A stretch of DNA of 64,000 bases from Candidatus Symbiopectobacterium endolongispinus (GTDB taxonomy: Bacteria > Pseudomonadota > Gammaproteobacteria > Enterobacterales > Enterobacteriaceae): assembly GCF_018777385.1 (NCBI RefSeq), contig NZ_JAFJYB010000002.1:248001-312000 (forward strand), read 5' to 3'. The notes below the pieces were generated by a model, which searched no databases, was not told the origin of the DNA, and saw only the letters and a list, made by a program, of their open reading frames with translations. This document shows, piece after piece, positions 46,855-55,078 of this stretch. Both the position numbers and the translations under genes were made by a program. Position 1 is the stretch's first letter. The number at the start of each line of letters is the position of its first letter.

Positions 46855-47487
46855 TTACCGTTTTCTGCGGTAGATGCGGTGCTCAATCATAGTGCCAATG
46901 ATTTTTATTGAAACTTCAGCGCTGCTTACGGGCGCGTAATCGCTATTTAGCGGGATAAGATCAAAATGAATTTCCCCTCGCATCCCCAGCCCGGTAGGGC
47001 GATATTTTTTAAAAGTGGCCTCGTTGCTTCCGTTAGCAGCTACAACAAATTCGCCTGGGGCGGGTTCAACTTCAGGATCTACGATGATTACATCACCCTC
47101 TTTAAAATCGGGCTCCATCGAGTCTCCCGTGATTCTTAAAGCGAAGCTATGCTCTGATATATCCAAGTCTGTCATCACATACTCGAAACTGCCATCAATA
47201 TCTCGAATGGGCTTGTTTTCGGCTAGCGCCCCAGCCTGAACATAACTTATCAATGGCACCTTCCGTGTATTCACTTCTGACGTTTTTAATAATAACCCAC
47301 CCTGCATAAGCCATGCGGGATCACACCCGAGAGCACTAGAAATTCCAATAATATTTCTAGGTTTTTGGGTCTTCCCATCCTCTATGCTGGCCCATGACTG
47401 CTGTTTTATCCCAGCCTTTTCTGCGGCTTCGGTCTGACTCAAACCGAGTTCCAATCGACGACTTTTTACTCTACTAGCAAGACTCAT
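46855..47487 (-). CDS. cI: CI-type prophage repressor (HTH plus S24 peptidase domain)
   Basis: This intact 210-residue repressor has an N-terminal Xre HTH (LSQTEAAEKAGIKQQSWASI near residues 17-36). A linker precedes the LexA/CI C-terminal domain with ITGDSMEPDFKEGDVIIVD (the Ser nucleophile) and EFVVAANGSNEATFKKY (the Lys). It reads away from cro, with operators on both sides (46706-46743 and 47513-47549), the lambda arrangement. It should hold the prophage silent and be cleaved with RecA under SOS. Its own broken genome makes induction unproductive. Confidence 0.9.
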   Translation of the reverse strand: MSLASRVKSRRLELGLSQTEAAEKAGIKQQSWASIEDGKTQKPRNIIGISSALGCDPAWLMQGGLLLKTSEVNTRKVPLISYVQAGALAENKPIRDIDGSFEYVMTDLDISEHSFALRITGDSMEPDFKEGDVIIVDPEVEPAPGEFVVAANGSNEATFKKYRPTGLGMRGEIHFDLIPLNSDYAPVSSAEVSIKIIGTMIEHRIYRRKR

Positions 47488-47512
47488 AGTACACCCCCTG
47501 TATCGAATATTG

Positions 47513-47549
47513 ACAGTTTAAACTGTATTTGACAAGCAGTAAAATCTGT
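47513..47549 (+). promoter_or_regulatory. Rightward promoter with two repressor operators (O_R)
   Basis: ACAGTTTAAACTGT (47513-47526) is a perfect palindrome and GCAGTAAAATCTGT (47536-47549) a close copy. TTGACA at 47529-47534 is a consensus -35, with TATACA/ACTATA around 47553-47560 as the likely -10. The second operator therefore sits between them, so repressor or Cro binding would block cro transcription. Confidence 0.75.
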
Positions 47550-47581
47550 TGGACTATACAAATAAAGCTGTGAGGTGTTTT

Positions 47582-47785
47582 ATGGAGCTTATATCACAAC
47601 GAATCAAACAGAAGCGACTGGAAAATAATTTCTCCCAAGCCCAGTTGGCTAAAAAGGTGGGGATGCGACAACAGTCTTTACAGGCTATTGAGTCTGGTAA
47701 AACAAAGCGCCACCGCTTGTTTTTTGAGCTGGCGGAGGCTCTTCAATGCGATCCCCATTGGTTACTTTATGGTGATAAACAATGA
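47582..47785 (+). CDS. cro: Cro-like regulator
   Basis: The ATG at 47582 gives a 67-residue protein consisting of one Xre-type HTH (FSQAQLAKKVGMRQQSLQAI), closely resembling the HTH of CI, as expected for proteins sharing operators. It ends DPHWLLYGDKQ, like the linker start of the CI protein. It is the first gene of the rightward operon downstream of O_R and overlaps the next gene by 4 nt. It would repress the cI promoter during lytic growth. Confidence 0.85.
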   Translation: MELISQRIKQKRLENNFSQAQLAKKVGMRQQSLQAIESGKTKRHRLFFELAEALQCDPHWLLYGDKQ

Positions 47786-48042
47786 CTCCTGAAACCTTCA
47801 TCCGTAAACACATCATAGACCATCTGGTAGCAGAGGGTTTCCCTTCTGCGGTGGCTAGGGGGGGGCGGACGCAGGCATTGAGCATTACCGCCGCATGTCG
47901 CAGTCCAGCAAGAAAGGGGGGTTGCTTTGATGATTGTTTGTCCCGCGCTCGTCAATGGGCGCTTGGGCAAACTACAGCAGCAAAGCGAAAAACTGGCAAG
48001 AAAAAAGCCGGAAAGAGTGGCACCTCTAACCGGCTACTTTGA
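47782..48042 (+). CDS. Small phage protein downstream of cro, with a scrambled middle
   Basis: This 86-residue frame overlaps cro by 4 nt. The N-terminus (MTPETFIRKHIIDHLVAEGF) and C-terminus (CFDDCLSRARQWALGQTTAA) resemble a small protein commonly found directly after cro in enterobacterial lambdoid prophages. Between them the open frame reads out of register. The neighbouring frame offers DAGIEHYRRMSQSSKKG, which better fits the family. Shifts in the G8 run near 47860 and the G6 run near 47915 cancel each other. The product may be translated but misfolded. Confidence 0.6.
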   Translation: MTPETFIRKHIIDHLVAEGFPSAVARGGRTQALSITAACRSPARKGGCFDDCLSRARQWALGQTTAAKRKTGKKKAGKSGTSNRLL

Positions 48043-48058
48043 TTTGCGGATATAAATC

Positions 48059-48361
48059 ATGAGCAAAGATATCAATAAATCGTCAGGTTCATCAACAGAT
48101 ACCAGTGATTTTCTTTTCTCGTATCTGGTCACTAACGGGCGGGCACCTGATGACATTCATGAAATCGACGTGCGTGTATCACATGTTGGGAATGGCACGC
48201 TATCTATTGCTGGCTGTGCGGTAGATGCAGCGTCGGTGATTAAAGATCTATACCCCAATGTACGAGTTGAGTTGCTTTCCTTTCGTCCTCTCACCAAAGA
48301 GGAATCCAAATCTTTCAACGTCGCGATAGTGGCCGCTGACAACCAGGCTGGTGACGCATGA
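48059..48361 (+). CDS. Phage hypothetical protein, 100 residues
   Basis: MSKDINKSSGSSTDTSDFLF is followed by a beta-rich region (GNGTLSIAGCAVDAASVIKD, then RVELLSFRPLTKEES). It overlaps the next start by 4 nt (ATGA) within the rightward early operon between the cro-linked gene and the replication genes. No family is recognised. Confidence 0.6.
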   Translation: MSKDINKSSGSSTDTSDFLFSYLVTNGRAPDDIHEIDVRVSHVGNGTLSIAGCAVDAASVIKDLYPNVRVELLSFRPLTKEESKSFNVAIVAADNQAGDA

Positions 48362-48552
48362 CAACTTCCACCCCAACCAGTTCCGTGATGGCGCTCGACA
48401 GAACTTACCGCGATCCACGTGGCGTGATGGTTCATGTGACGGGCTACTGTCAGGACAAGCAACAGGTTTATTTCGACAGGCCAAATTACCCGCATGAATG
48501 CATGCAGCCAGTCTGGAAGTTTCAGCAATATTTCACGAGGACTGAAGAATGA
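48358..48552 (+). CDS. DUF4222-like small phage protein
   Basis: This 64-residue product has the block LDRTYRDPRGVMVHVTGYCQ and ends MQPVWKFQQYFTRTEE, matching the pattern of DUF4222 proteins (RVYRDPRG, CMQPxWxF) of lambdoid phages. It is coupled to both neighbours by ATGA overlaps. The function of the family is unknown. Confidence 0.75.
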   Translation: MTTSTPTSSVMALDRTYRDPRGVMVHVTGYCQDKQQVYFDRPNYPHECMQPVWKFQQYFTRTEE

Positions 48553-49418
48553 AAGCTTATTTCGATGAAAACGCATCGCTGTGCGTGGAAGCAGAAAATA
48601 GCGCAGAGAAAGCCGCATTAACACTTTGGTGTGAAGTTAACGCACTGAACGGGATGAAGGGAACCACCCTAGAGGCAGTGGTCGATTCAAATAATATGGG
48701 GCTGTTACTGATGGTTAATGGTGCGATCATTTTTGATACGCCAGCCAAAACTATCGACGGTAACGCAAATAGTAACGCTGGTGGCGTTACACCTGAGTTT
48801 CAAAAAGCTTTACCAGAAGAAGTAAAAGAACTAAAAGATAAAAATACTTTGTCCGATTCTCGGACGAAGGAATCCGAACCCGACGAATCGGGCAAGTCAC
48901 CTGCACAGGAAAACCCAGACACGGGAACCCTTGACGACAATCCCGATCCGGAATTTGCTGGTGCTGGTAATCCCTCCGATCCCGTCGAAACTGCCTTCGA
49001 GGATATTTTTTGGGTGGCAGGGTTGCGCAAGGACGCCAAAGCCAAATCAAAATCGGCATTCCGAACGAAATTCACAGCCTGGAAGAAAATCACTCGGGGC
49101 AGCGCTGACGAGTTCGCCCAGATGCTGGCGGATGATATTGGGTTGCGCTTGCGAACTGGCGTATTCGGATTTGACCGCCTGCTTCCCGCGTCCTACCTGA
49201 ACGGTGAGCGCTGGAACGACGAAAAGCCCACGGCGCAAGGGGGGAGCGGTTCAACGCCGGGTGATCCCAAGCCGTTTGTATACAACGACCCTAATTATCG
49301 ATTACGACGCCATGCGAAGCGCCATGGCTGGGAGTGTCCGGTGATGAGACGATTACTCAAACGATTACTGGTGTCTGGGTATAACCACGGAGTGCTGTGC
49401 GAAGGCTTGGTTACCTAG
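48549..49418 (+). CDS. Phage replication protein (O/DnaT-like replisome organiser)
   Basis: This 289-residue protein has an N-terminal domain of about 70 residues (MKAYFDENASLCVEAENSAE), then an acidic Pro/Asp-rich linker. The C-terminal DNA-binding-like domain has FEDIFWVAGLRKDAKAKSKS, FTAWKKITRGSADEFAQMLA and DRLLPASYLNGERWND, as in phage replication proteins with a DnaT-like end. The last residues after RLRRHAKRHG look atypical and may be altered. Its position before the primase-helicase gene supports an initiation role. Confidence 0.68.
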   Translation: MKAYFDENASLCVEAENSAEKAALTLWCEVNALNGMKGTTLEAVVDSNNMGLLLMVNGAIIFDTPAKTIDGNANSNAGGVTPEFQKALPEEVKELKDKNTLSDSRTKESEPDESGKSPAQENPDTGTLDDNPDPEFAGAGNPSDPVETAFEDIFWVAGLRKDAKAKSKSAFRTKFTAWKKITRGSADEFAQMLADDIGLRLRTGVFGFDRLLPASYLNGERWNDEKPTAQGGSGSTPGDPKPFVYNDPNYRLRRHAKRHGWECPVMRRLLKRLLVSGYNHGVLCEGLVT

Positions 49419-49452
49419 TGTTTTGTTAAATTTGATTTGCGGAGCGCGTGAG

Positions 49453-51327
49453 ATGACACCAACTGAACTGTCTGAAAAGTTGTGGGATAGCGTTGATCGC
49501 GTCGCGAAGTACCTGCTACCAAACGGCAAAAAAGAGGGTAACGAGTGGTGTGTTGGTAGCGTTGGCGGTGAGGCAGGAAGAAGCCTCAAGGTAAATCTCG
49601 CTGGTGATAAAAAATGGGCTGATTTTGCCAGCGGTGACGGCGGTGATCTGCTGGATTTGTGGGTGCTGGTGCGCAATTGCCAACTTCATGATGCCATGCG
49701 TGAAGCGAAAGAATTTCTTGGGCTGAAAGACGATGACCGTCATTTTGAAGCGAAGAAAAAAACATTTTCCCGACCAAAGAAACAGGGGGTTAAAAAGGCC
49801 GAGCAATGTTACGCCTACCTTGAATCATGTGGTATCACGAGGGAAACAGCGGATAAATTTCGCATCAGTGACGCGGTAGTCTGGTTTGGTGATGAAAAAC
49901 GCGAGCTGCCCGCTATCGCCTTTCCATACCTACGCAACGGAGAATTACTACAGGTTAAGCGGATCAGCACTGAACGGCCTAATGATAAAAAAATCATTAT
50001 GGCTGAAGCTGACTGTGAACCGTGTCTGTTTGGCTGGCAAGCCATGCCTAACAATATGCGTATCGTTGTTCTGTGCGAGGGTGAAATTAATTGCATGACG
50101 TATCATCAGTACGGATTACCCGCGCTTTCTGTGCCGTTTGGTGGTGGAAAGGGGGCTAAACAGCAGTGGATCGAATACGAGTACCATAACCTTGATCGGT
50201 TTGATGAAATCTGGCTCAGCCTGGATAACGATGATGTGGGGTTGGAAGCCGCAAAGGAAATTGCTCGCCGTCTGGGTGAGCATCGCTGCCGACTGGTGGA
50301 ATTGCCACACAAGGACATTAACGAGTGCTTACAGGCAGGGCTGACATCGGATGAAGTTATCGATGTTATGGAAAAGGCAAAATATTTCGATCCTGATGAG
50401 CTTTGCTCTGCGGGTGACTTGTTGCAAGAAACGATTGATGCCTTTGCGCACCGAGATGTCGGCTTGTTCAGCGGCCCATGGGACTCACTTAATCACAATT
50501 TCAGGTTTCGCTCATCTGAATTGACGCTGGTTAACGACGTTAACGGCCACGGGAAAACGGAGTTAGTGGGCCACATAGCCGTTGAAGCCATGAATCAAGG
50601 AATAAAAACCTGTATCGCCTCACTGGAACTGAAGCCCGGAAAAATGCTGGCCCGTCTCACGCGGCAAATTATTTGTACTGCAACCCCTGAGCGGCAGGAA
50701 ACTATTCAGAGTAACGAATGGTTATCTGATCGACTATGGGTATTTAAGCTTAACCGGAACGGCAAAGGCTGGACGCCTGCTGGAGATTTTCGCTTATGCC
50801 CGGCGTCGATACGGCATTGAACTCTTCGTCATCGATAACCTGGCAAAATGCGGGCTGGATGAGGAAGACTATTCCTGGCAGAAGCATTTCATAGATACGC
50901 TGTTTGATTTTAAGAACGATCACAACTGTCACGTCATTCTAGTGACTCACGCCAGAAAAACAGATGAGAGCATACCCACCGGAAAAATGGACGTGAAAGG
51001 GACGGGGCGCTTACTGATATGCCAGATAACGTTATGTCCGTCTGGCATAATATTCCACGAGAAATGGCGCAACGAAAAGTGGACAGGTCCGGACTTGAAT
51101 CCCTAAGCGACAAAGAAAAGCTGGCTATTAATACGCCTCCTGCACTCATACGCCTGTTAAAACAACGAGAGGGTGAGGGATGGATAGGGGATGTTGGCGC
51201 AACGTTCGATAAGCACTCTCATCAATTTCTGGAAGGAAACAAAACCGCATTTAATTATCTGGCTGGAAAAGCGCAAAGCGAAATCGATATGGAATGGGAA
51301 GCTGGAAACGTAACGAGGACGGCGTAA
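49453..51327 (+). pseudogene. Phage primase-helicase (TOPRIM plus DnaB-like), two frameshifts
   Basis: The start at 49453 (MTPTELSEKLWDSVDRVA) leads to an N-terminal zinc-ribbon/primase-like part and a TOPRIM core (VVLCEGEINCMTYHQYGLPA, LSLDNDDVG). The helicase domain begins with the Walker A segment NDVNGHGKTELVGH. The frame breaks after LNRNGKGWT near 50778. LLEIFAYARRRYGIELFVID and Walker B-like VIDNLAKCG follow in another frame, and a second break near 51010 precedes DMPDNVMSVWHN and the stop at 51327. A second lesion is possible in Walker A, where D replaces the usual first G. The protein would prime and unwind phage DNA. Confidence 0.82.
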
Positions 51328-52109
51328 TGAAAATTGAATCTGCCCTGAAATATTTCAATCAGAAATCTATGCACATAAACGATACCTCGCGTAATACCAG
51401 TCCTGACGCTCTCAACGGCACTGATATGATGGGTGCGCTCGGATACTGCCAGTCAAAGGCGCAGTTCGGCATGGCGGCATTCCTGGGCAAGGCAGGGATC
51501 AGCGAAGAGGATAAACACAAGGCCATTACCGAATTGGCGCAGTATGCGATGCGCAAGGCACCGAAGCATGTCGGCAAAGTCGCCGGCCGCCGCTTGGCCC
51601 GCTGTATGCAGATCCTTGCCGTACTTGCCTATGAGGAATACGCGCATTCTGCCAGCGCCAGCGTGACCTGTCACGACTGCAACGGTGAGGGGTTGGTGAA
51701 GGTTGAGCGTGATGTTGTGACCTACCTAGGTTACATCGGTATGGACGGCGAAGAGAAGATCGCGCCGACGACGAAACGCCAGGTGGTCCGCGAGATTTGC
51801 CAGACCTGCAACGGCAAAGGGAAAATTCACAAACGCTGTCGCAACTGCAAGGGAACGGGAAAGGCGCTTGACCGCAAGGCAACCAACGCCAACAGCGCAC
51901 CAGTGATAAAAGATTGTGAGCGCTGCGGTGGAAAAGGAGTCAGTCGTATGCCCTCATCCGTGGCCTACAAAGCGATTACAGCGTTGCTTCCTGATCTAAC
52001 GCAATCATCATGGTCACGCAACTGGAAGCCGTTCTATGAAGCGCTGGTGGTGAAATGCGATATAGAGGAAGGCGTGGCCGCTATCGAGTTCCACAAAATA
52101 ACCAAGTAA
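51327..52109 (+). CDS. Q: Antitermination protein Q-like, zinc-finger type
   Basis: This intact 260-residue protein starts at ATG 51327, overlapping the previous stop. It has an N-terminal helical domain (MGALGYCQSKAQFGMAAFLG) and a DnaJ-like Cys-rich centre with CHDCNGEG, CQTCNGKGK, CRNCKGTG and CERCGGKG. The C-terminal domain ends WSRNWKPFYEALVVKC. This is the architecture of lambdoid Q-like antitermination proteins (82/933W-type family with CxxCxGxG repeats). It would allow late transcription through terminators downstream and hence expression of lysis and head genes. Confidence 0.8.
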   Translation: MKIESALKYFNQKSMHINDTSRNTSPDALNGTDMMGALGYCQSKAQFGMAAFLGKAGISEEDKHKAITELAQYAMRKAPKHVGKVAGRRLARCMQILAVLAYEEYAHSASASVTCHDCNGEGLVKVERDVVTYLGYIGMDGEEKIAPTTKRQVVREICQTCNGKGKIHKRCRNCKGTGKALDRKATNANSAPVIKDCERCGGKGVSRMPSSVAYKAITALLPDLTQSSWSRNWKPFYEALVVKCDIEEGVAAIEFHKITK

Positions 52110-52330
52110 TGCGCGTTCGGTACGGATGCCGACATTTTTCAAACATGGTCTTGCATTTTGCATAAAGTTGGTGTAGATCCTTTAGATAGCGGAATCTTGT
52201 ATCCAAATCACTCTGACCTCGCCAACGTGCGGGGTTTTTTGATGGTTCCCTTGGGACTTGTAAGACCTCTAGGTGACGGGAAGCCAGGCATGGTAAAGGG
52301 GTGATGACAAGCCCACCGTTCCTGCGAAGG

Positions 52331-52353
52331 GGCACCAGAAATGGTGCCTTTTG
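52331..52353 (+). terminator. Rho-independent terminator in the late-promoter region
   Basis: GGCACC and GGTGCC form a 6-bp stem with the loop AGAAAT, followed by TTTTGT. It may be the terminator that Q overrides. Confidence 0.72.
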
Positions 52354-52564
52354 TCATTTATATAAGCGTCACCCTTGAATCATCGAGCGGGTATGCTCAG
52401 CTTCAGCTTGCAGCTTCCACCGCTTGATATATGAAACATTATTCTCTTCTGGTGTTTGGGTTTTTGTATATTGACAGCGACTGATTGTTGAATAAAATCT
52501 TCTGGTGTCGCACATCTGAATTTGTTGGTCCATCCATATCAGTTTGGCTAAGATGTGCGATAAG

Positions 52565-52590
52565 ACCCCAGTTAACTGCTGGGGTTCTTC
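52565..52590 (+). terminator. Hairpin before the tRNA gene
   Basis: ACCCCAG and CTGGGGT form a perfect 7-bp stem with a 7-nt loop, followed by a pyrimidine-rich TCTTCTATTT tract. It could be a terminator or a processing signal just ahead of the tRNA. Confidence 0.5.
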
Positions 52591-52597
52591 TATTTCA

Positions 52598-52672
52598 GGG
52601 TCAGACGCACAGCGGTTGTGCGCTCGGCTGTTAACCGAATGGTCGAAGGTTCGAATCCTTTCTGTCCCGCCA
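52598..52672 (+). tRNA. Prophage tRNA-Asn (anticodon GTT)
   Basis: A 75-nt cloverleaf can be drawn. The acceptor strands GGGTCAG and CTGTCCC have one T-T mismatch at the fourth pair. The D stem is GCAC/GTGC with loop AGCGGTT, and the anticodon stem CTCGG/CCGAA with loop CTGTTAA places GTT at 34-36. A 5-nt variable loop precedes the T stem GAAGG/CCTTT with loop TTCGAAT, then G and an encoded CCA. Anticodon GTT reads Asn codons. The gene lies between Q and the lysis genes, a common site for phage tRNAs. The acceptor and anticodon-stem mismatches may signal decay. Confidence 0.85.
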
Positions 52673-52754
52673 CATTTCAGGCTGCGCTAATTGCTCGGCC
52701 TTTTTTATTTCCCCTTTTAACAACAAAGCGCCCCGTTATTGCGGAGGTGGGGTC

Positions 52755-52967
52755 ATGCGTATGTCAAATATTACAACGGGCGTCTCATACGGCGCGTCGG
52801 GCGTTAGTGGAGGCTACTGGATGTTGCAATTGCTCGACACAGTATCACCGACGCAATGGGCGGCGATTGGCGTTCCCGGTAGCCTGCTATTTGGCTTACT
52901 CACGTTTCTGACCAACCTGTATTTCAAGGTCAAGGAAGATCGCCGCAAAGAAGCGCGGGGTGAATGA
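52755..52967 (+). CDS. P21-type pinholin with dual start
   Basis: This 70-residue protein matches the S21 family: [20 protein letters not shown] (first, externalising helix), then [20 protein letters not shown] (pore helix) and the charged end [15 protein letters not shown]. The N-terminus is M-R-M-S, giving two starts two codons apart. In P21 the longer form carries an extra basic residue and acts as antiholin, and Arg2 could play that part here. The start ATG at 52755 has GGAGGTGG upstream. Its stop overlaps the endolysin start. It should depolarise the membrane and release the SAR endolysin. Confidence 0.88.
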   Translation: MRMSNITTGVSYGASGVSGGYWMLQLLDTVSPTQWAAIGVPGSLLFGLLTFLTNLYFKVKEDRRKEARGE

Positions 52968-53486
52968 GCATGAGCAAGCGTAAAATTGCAGCCGGTGTAG
53001 TGTGCTCTGTCGGCGTAATCATCGGCATTGTGATGGATAACGGCCAGGTGCGAACCAATCAGGCTGGGCTGGAACTTATCGGTAATGCCGAATCATGCCG
53101 CCATGACCCTTACGTTTGTCCGGCTGGTATTTTGACTGATGGCATTGGCAATACGCATGGCGTCGTTGGTGGCATCCGTAAGACGGACTAGAAGATTGCC
53201 GCAGACTGGCAAAAAAAACATCCTTGAGGCTGAAAGCTGCGTTGATAAATACGCCGCTGGTAAGAAGTTGCCTGATAACTCATTCAGCGCAGCAGTAAGC
53301 ATTGCCTTTAATGCTGGCTGTCCAAAGGTGATGACATCAACCATGTTTCAGTTATTCCGCACTGGAAGCATTGTGGCTGCGTGTGAGCAGTTTCCGCGTT
53401 GGGTATATAGCGGTGAGAAAAAACTTCCTGGCCTCGTTGCTCGGCGCGAGAAGGAGCGTGAGCTATGTCTATCAGGGCTACAGTAA
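52964..53486 (+). pseudogene. SAR endolysin (lysozyme, GH24), nonsense and frameshift
   Basis: The start at 52964 overlaps the holin stop. The N-terminus [20 protein letters not shown] is a signal-anchor-release-type segment. The catalytic Glu lies in IGNAESCRHDPY, with DGIGNTHG following. The frame hits TAG at RKTD-stop-KIAADWQK (near 53191), then shifts in a run of eight A (53211-53218), where seven would read ADWQKNILEAESCVD. The rest, SFSAAVSIAFNAGCPKVMTS and GLVARREKERELCLSG, is open to 53486. It would degrade peptidoglycan after membrane release. It is inactive as read. Confidence 0.87.
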
Positions 53487-53839
53487 TCGCTGTTCTGCTT
53501 GCCCTCATTGCTGCGCTGTCATTCAGCGTCTACTACTACCACGACGCATACAGCGACACAAACGAAGACCTCAAAGCAGCAGCGCGGAAACAGCAGCAGG
53601 CTGAAACCATCGCTGGAAATGTGATCCAGTCGATGCGCATATTCAACGCTATTACTCGGGCTAACACTGATGAAAAACAGCAGATACAGCAGTGGTCGGA
53701 AAACAACGTGGTTTACATTCGTGAAAAGTTATCGACTGATGAATGTGTTAGTCGGCCTGTTCCTGATGATGTCGTTATCAAGCTGCGAGAGCACGCGGAC
53801 AGAATACGTAACGGCACCCATCGTGCCGATCCCCGCTGA
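53465..53839 (+). CDS. Rz-like inner-membrane spanin
   Basis: This 124-residue protein has an N-terminal signal anchor (AVLLALIAALSFSVYYYHDA) and a periplasmic coiled-coil region (LKAAARKQQQAETIAGNVIQ). It starts inside the endolysin 3' end and contains the Rz1 gene in another frame from 53739, the standard nested spanin arrangement. It would link inner and outer membranes with Rz1 in the last lysis step. The frame is intact, but its partner Rz1 and the endolysin are broken. Confidence 0.85.
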   Translation: MSIRATVIAVLLALIAALSFSVYYYHDAYSDTNEDLKAAARKQQQAETIAGNVIQSMRIFNAITRANTDEKQQIQQWSENNVVYIREKLSTDECVSRPVPDDVVIKLREHADRIRNGTHRADPR

Positions 53840-53990
53840 ACTACTACAGGACTGTCCAGCACCGGAAATTCCGCATCAAATGCCCTACGGCAAGAGCGTA
53901 GAGCTGAATTAAGAACTGCTGACCGTTATTGAGAAGTGTAACGCCGACAAACGCAGCATTCGTGAAATCGAAGAATCACGCAACCACTGA
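53739..53990 (+). pseudogene. Rz1-like outer-membrane lipoprotein, nonsense-disrupted
   Basis: MNVLVGLFLMMSLSSCESTR shows a signal with the lipobox LSSC. The mature part is proline-rich (VTAPIVPIPAELLQDCPAPE). A TAA follows VELN near 53910, and the same frame continues ELLTVIEKCNADKRSIREIE to a natural stop at 53990. The beginning is nested in the Rz frame. Loss of the C-terminal half may still leave a short lipoprotein, since many Rz1 proteins are small. Confidence 0.82.
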
Positions 53991-54026
53991 CACGGGAATA
54001 CGTTCGTGATCAGTGCTTGAAATAAC

Positions 54027-54051
54027 CAGCCCGTTAATCCGGGCTTTTTTT
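54027..54051 (+). terminator. Terminator after the lysis cassette
   Basis: AGCCCG and CGGGCT form a stem with the loop TTAATC, followed by seven T. It is a strong Rho-independent terminator 37 nt after the Rz1 remnant. Confidence 0.85.
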
Positions 54052-54212
54052 GTGTTCTGCAATATCCCAGCGCACCGCAGCGCACTCTAAACACATCGAA
54101 TCCTAACCCTTTGAAATGAGCCTTTGAGGAAGTCAGTTAGTGCTGGCGAGCCTTCGATGGGCTGATTTCCTATGCGGCAAAGGTTCATTACCAAAGAGAA
54201 GGAATAAACGCT

Positions 54213-54791
54213 ATGCAATATCCAGTAAGTGCAGAAGTTACATTCAATGGTGATCGTCTGGTCACAGTTATTGACAATAACATTGAGTACGTGGCTATGG
54301 GGCCAATTGTGGAGAATATAGGGCTGAGTTGGGCTTCGCAGTCAGTAAAACTTAATAGCCAGATGGGGAAGTTCAACTGTTGCGATATCGAAACAGTTGC
54401 CTCCGATGGCAGAGTACGCGCACAACTCTGCATTCCTCTCCGCAAGCTCAATGGCTGGTTGTTTAGCATTAACCCAGCCAAGGTTAAGGAGTCCATCCGC
54501 AGTAAGTTGATCGCATATCAGGAAGAATGCTTTGCTGTCCTGCATGATTACTGGACTAGGGGTGTAGCGATTAATCCCAGAAAACAGAGTGTCATGGAAG
54601 AGCTTAACCAGGCGTGTGCAAATATGAAACATGATAAGCGAATTGCTAGCATGTTCGGCACCGGGCTGAACGAGTGGAAGGGCGTGAAAGCCAATCACGT
54701 ATCAAAGATAAAGGCACTGGTGCAGGAAGCCAACGAGTTGATCGATTACGTTTTGGCTGATACTGGCAAGGGAAAGATAACGCACACATAG
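54213..54791 (+). CDS. Phage antirepressor-type protein (P22_AR_N domain)
   Basis: This intact 192-residue protein has an N-terminal domain (VTFNGDRLVTVIDNNIEYVA and MGPIVENIGLSWASQSVKLN, then LCIPLRKLNGWLFSINPAKV) characteristic of P22 antirepressor-like proteins. It is followed by the helix VKESIRSKLIAYQEECFAVLHDYW. The C-terminal part is short and helical. The protein would antagonise a repressor. Its location after the lysis genes and before the AT-rich accessory island suggests a lysogeny-modulating cargo gene. Confidence 0.82.
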   Translation: MQYPVSAEVTFNGDRLVTVIDNNIEYVAMGPIVENIGLSWASQSVKLNSQMGKFNCCDIETVASDGRVRAQLCIPLRKLNGWLFSINPAKVKESIRSKLIAYQEECFAVLHDYWTRGVAINPRKQSVMEELNQACANMKHDKRIASMFGTGLNEWKGVKANHVSKIKALVQEANELIDYVLADTGKGKITHT

Positions 54792-55078
54792 CACTACCAC
54801 CGCCTGCCGATTGACATATGCGCAGGCTGTTTACTGGATTGATCCGCTGCTAACGGCGATTGACCAGGCGAATAGCCAATTAGCAGAGATTCTAGCCATT
54901 GAGTCAGATAATTGATTAATAAAGTGGTTTTCCATTTCAATTTCTGCATGTCCAGTTACGGAAAAAAGGGTGAGCTATATTTCTTGATGCAAATGTGTGA
55001 TTTTCAGCTAGTAGCACCACAGAAGTACTTCTATAAGAAGCCTCTATGGTGCAGGAAAACCAGTGATTGAACTAAAAA
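54792..55078. other. AT-rich gap between the antirepressor and the accessory gene
   Basis: Nothing clear was found. A short in-frame remnant after the antirepressor stop (GCAGGCTGTTTACTGGATTG and onward to 54915) reads VYWIDPLLTAIDQANSQLAE, possibly the end of a decayed related protein. Confidence 0.35.

Larger units (their letters stand above)
52110..52597 (+). other. Late-promoter region between Q and the prophage tRNA
   Basis: About 490 bp has no convincing gene. As in other lambdoid phages, it probably holds the late promoter and Q-utilisation site. A GC stem followed by TTTTTT lies at 52216-52240, a strong terminator at 52331-52353 and another hairpin at 52565-52590, any of which could be a target of antitermination. 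Confidence 0.55.

Noticed and set aside
52081-52335. Minus-strand frame in the late-promoter region
   Set aside because: It overlaps the 3' end of Q and a strong plus-strand terminator; no supporting features.
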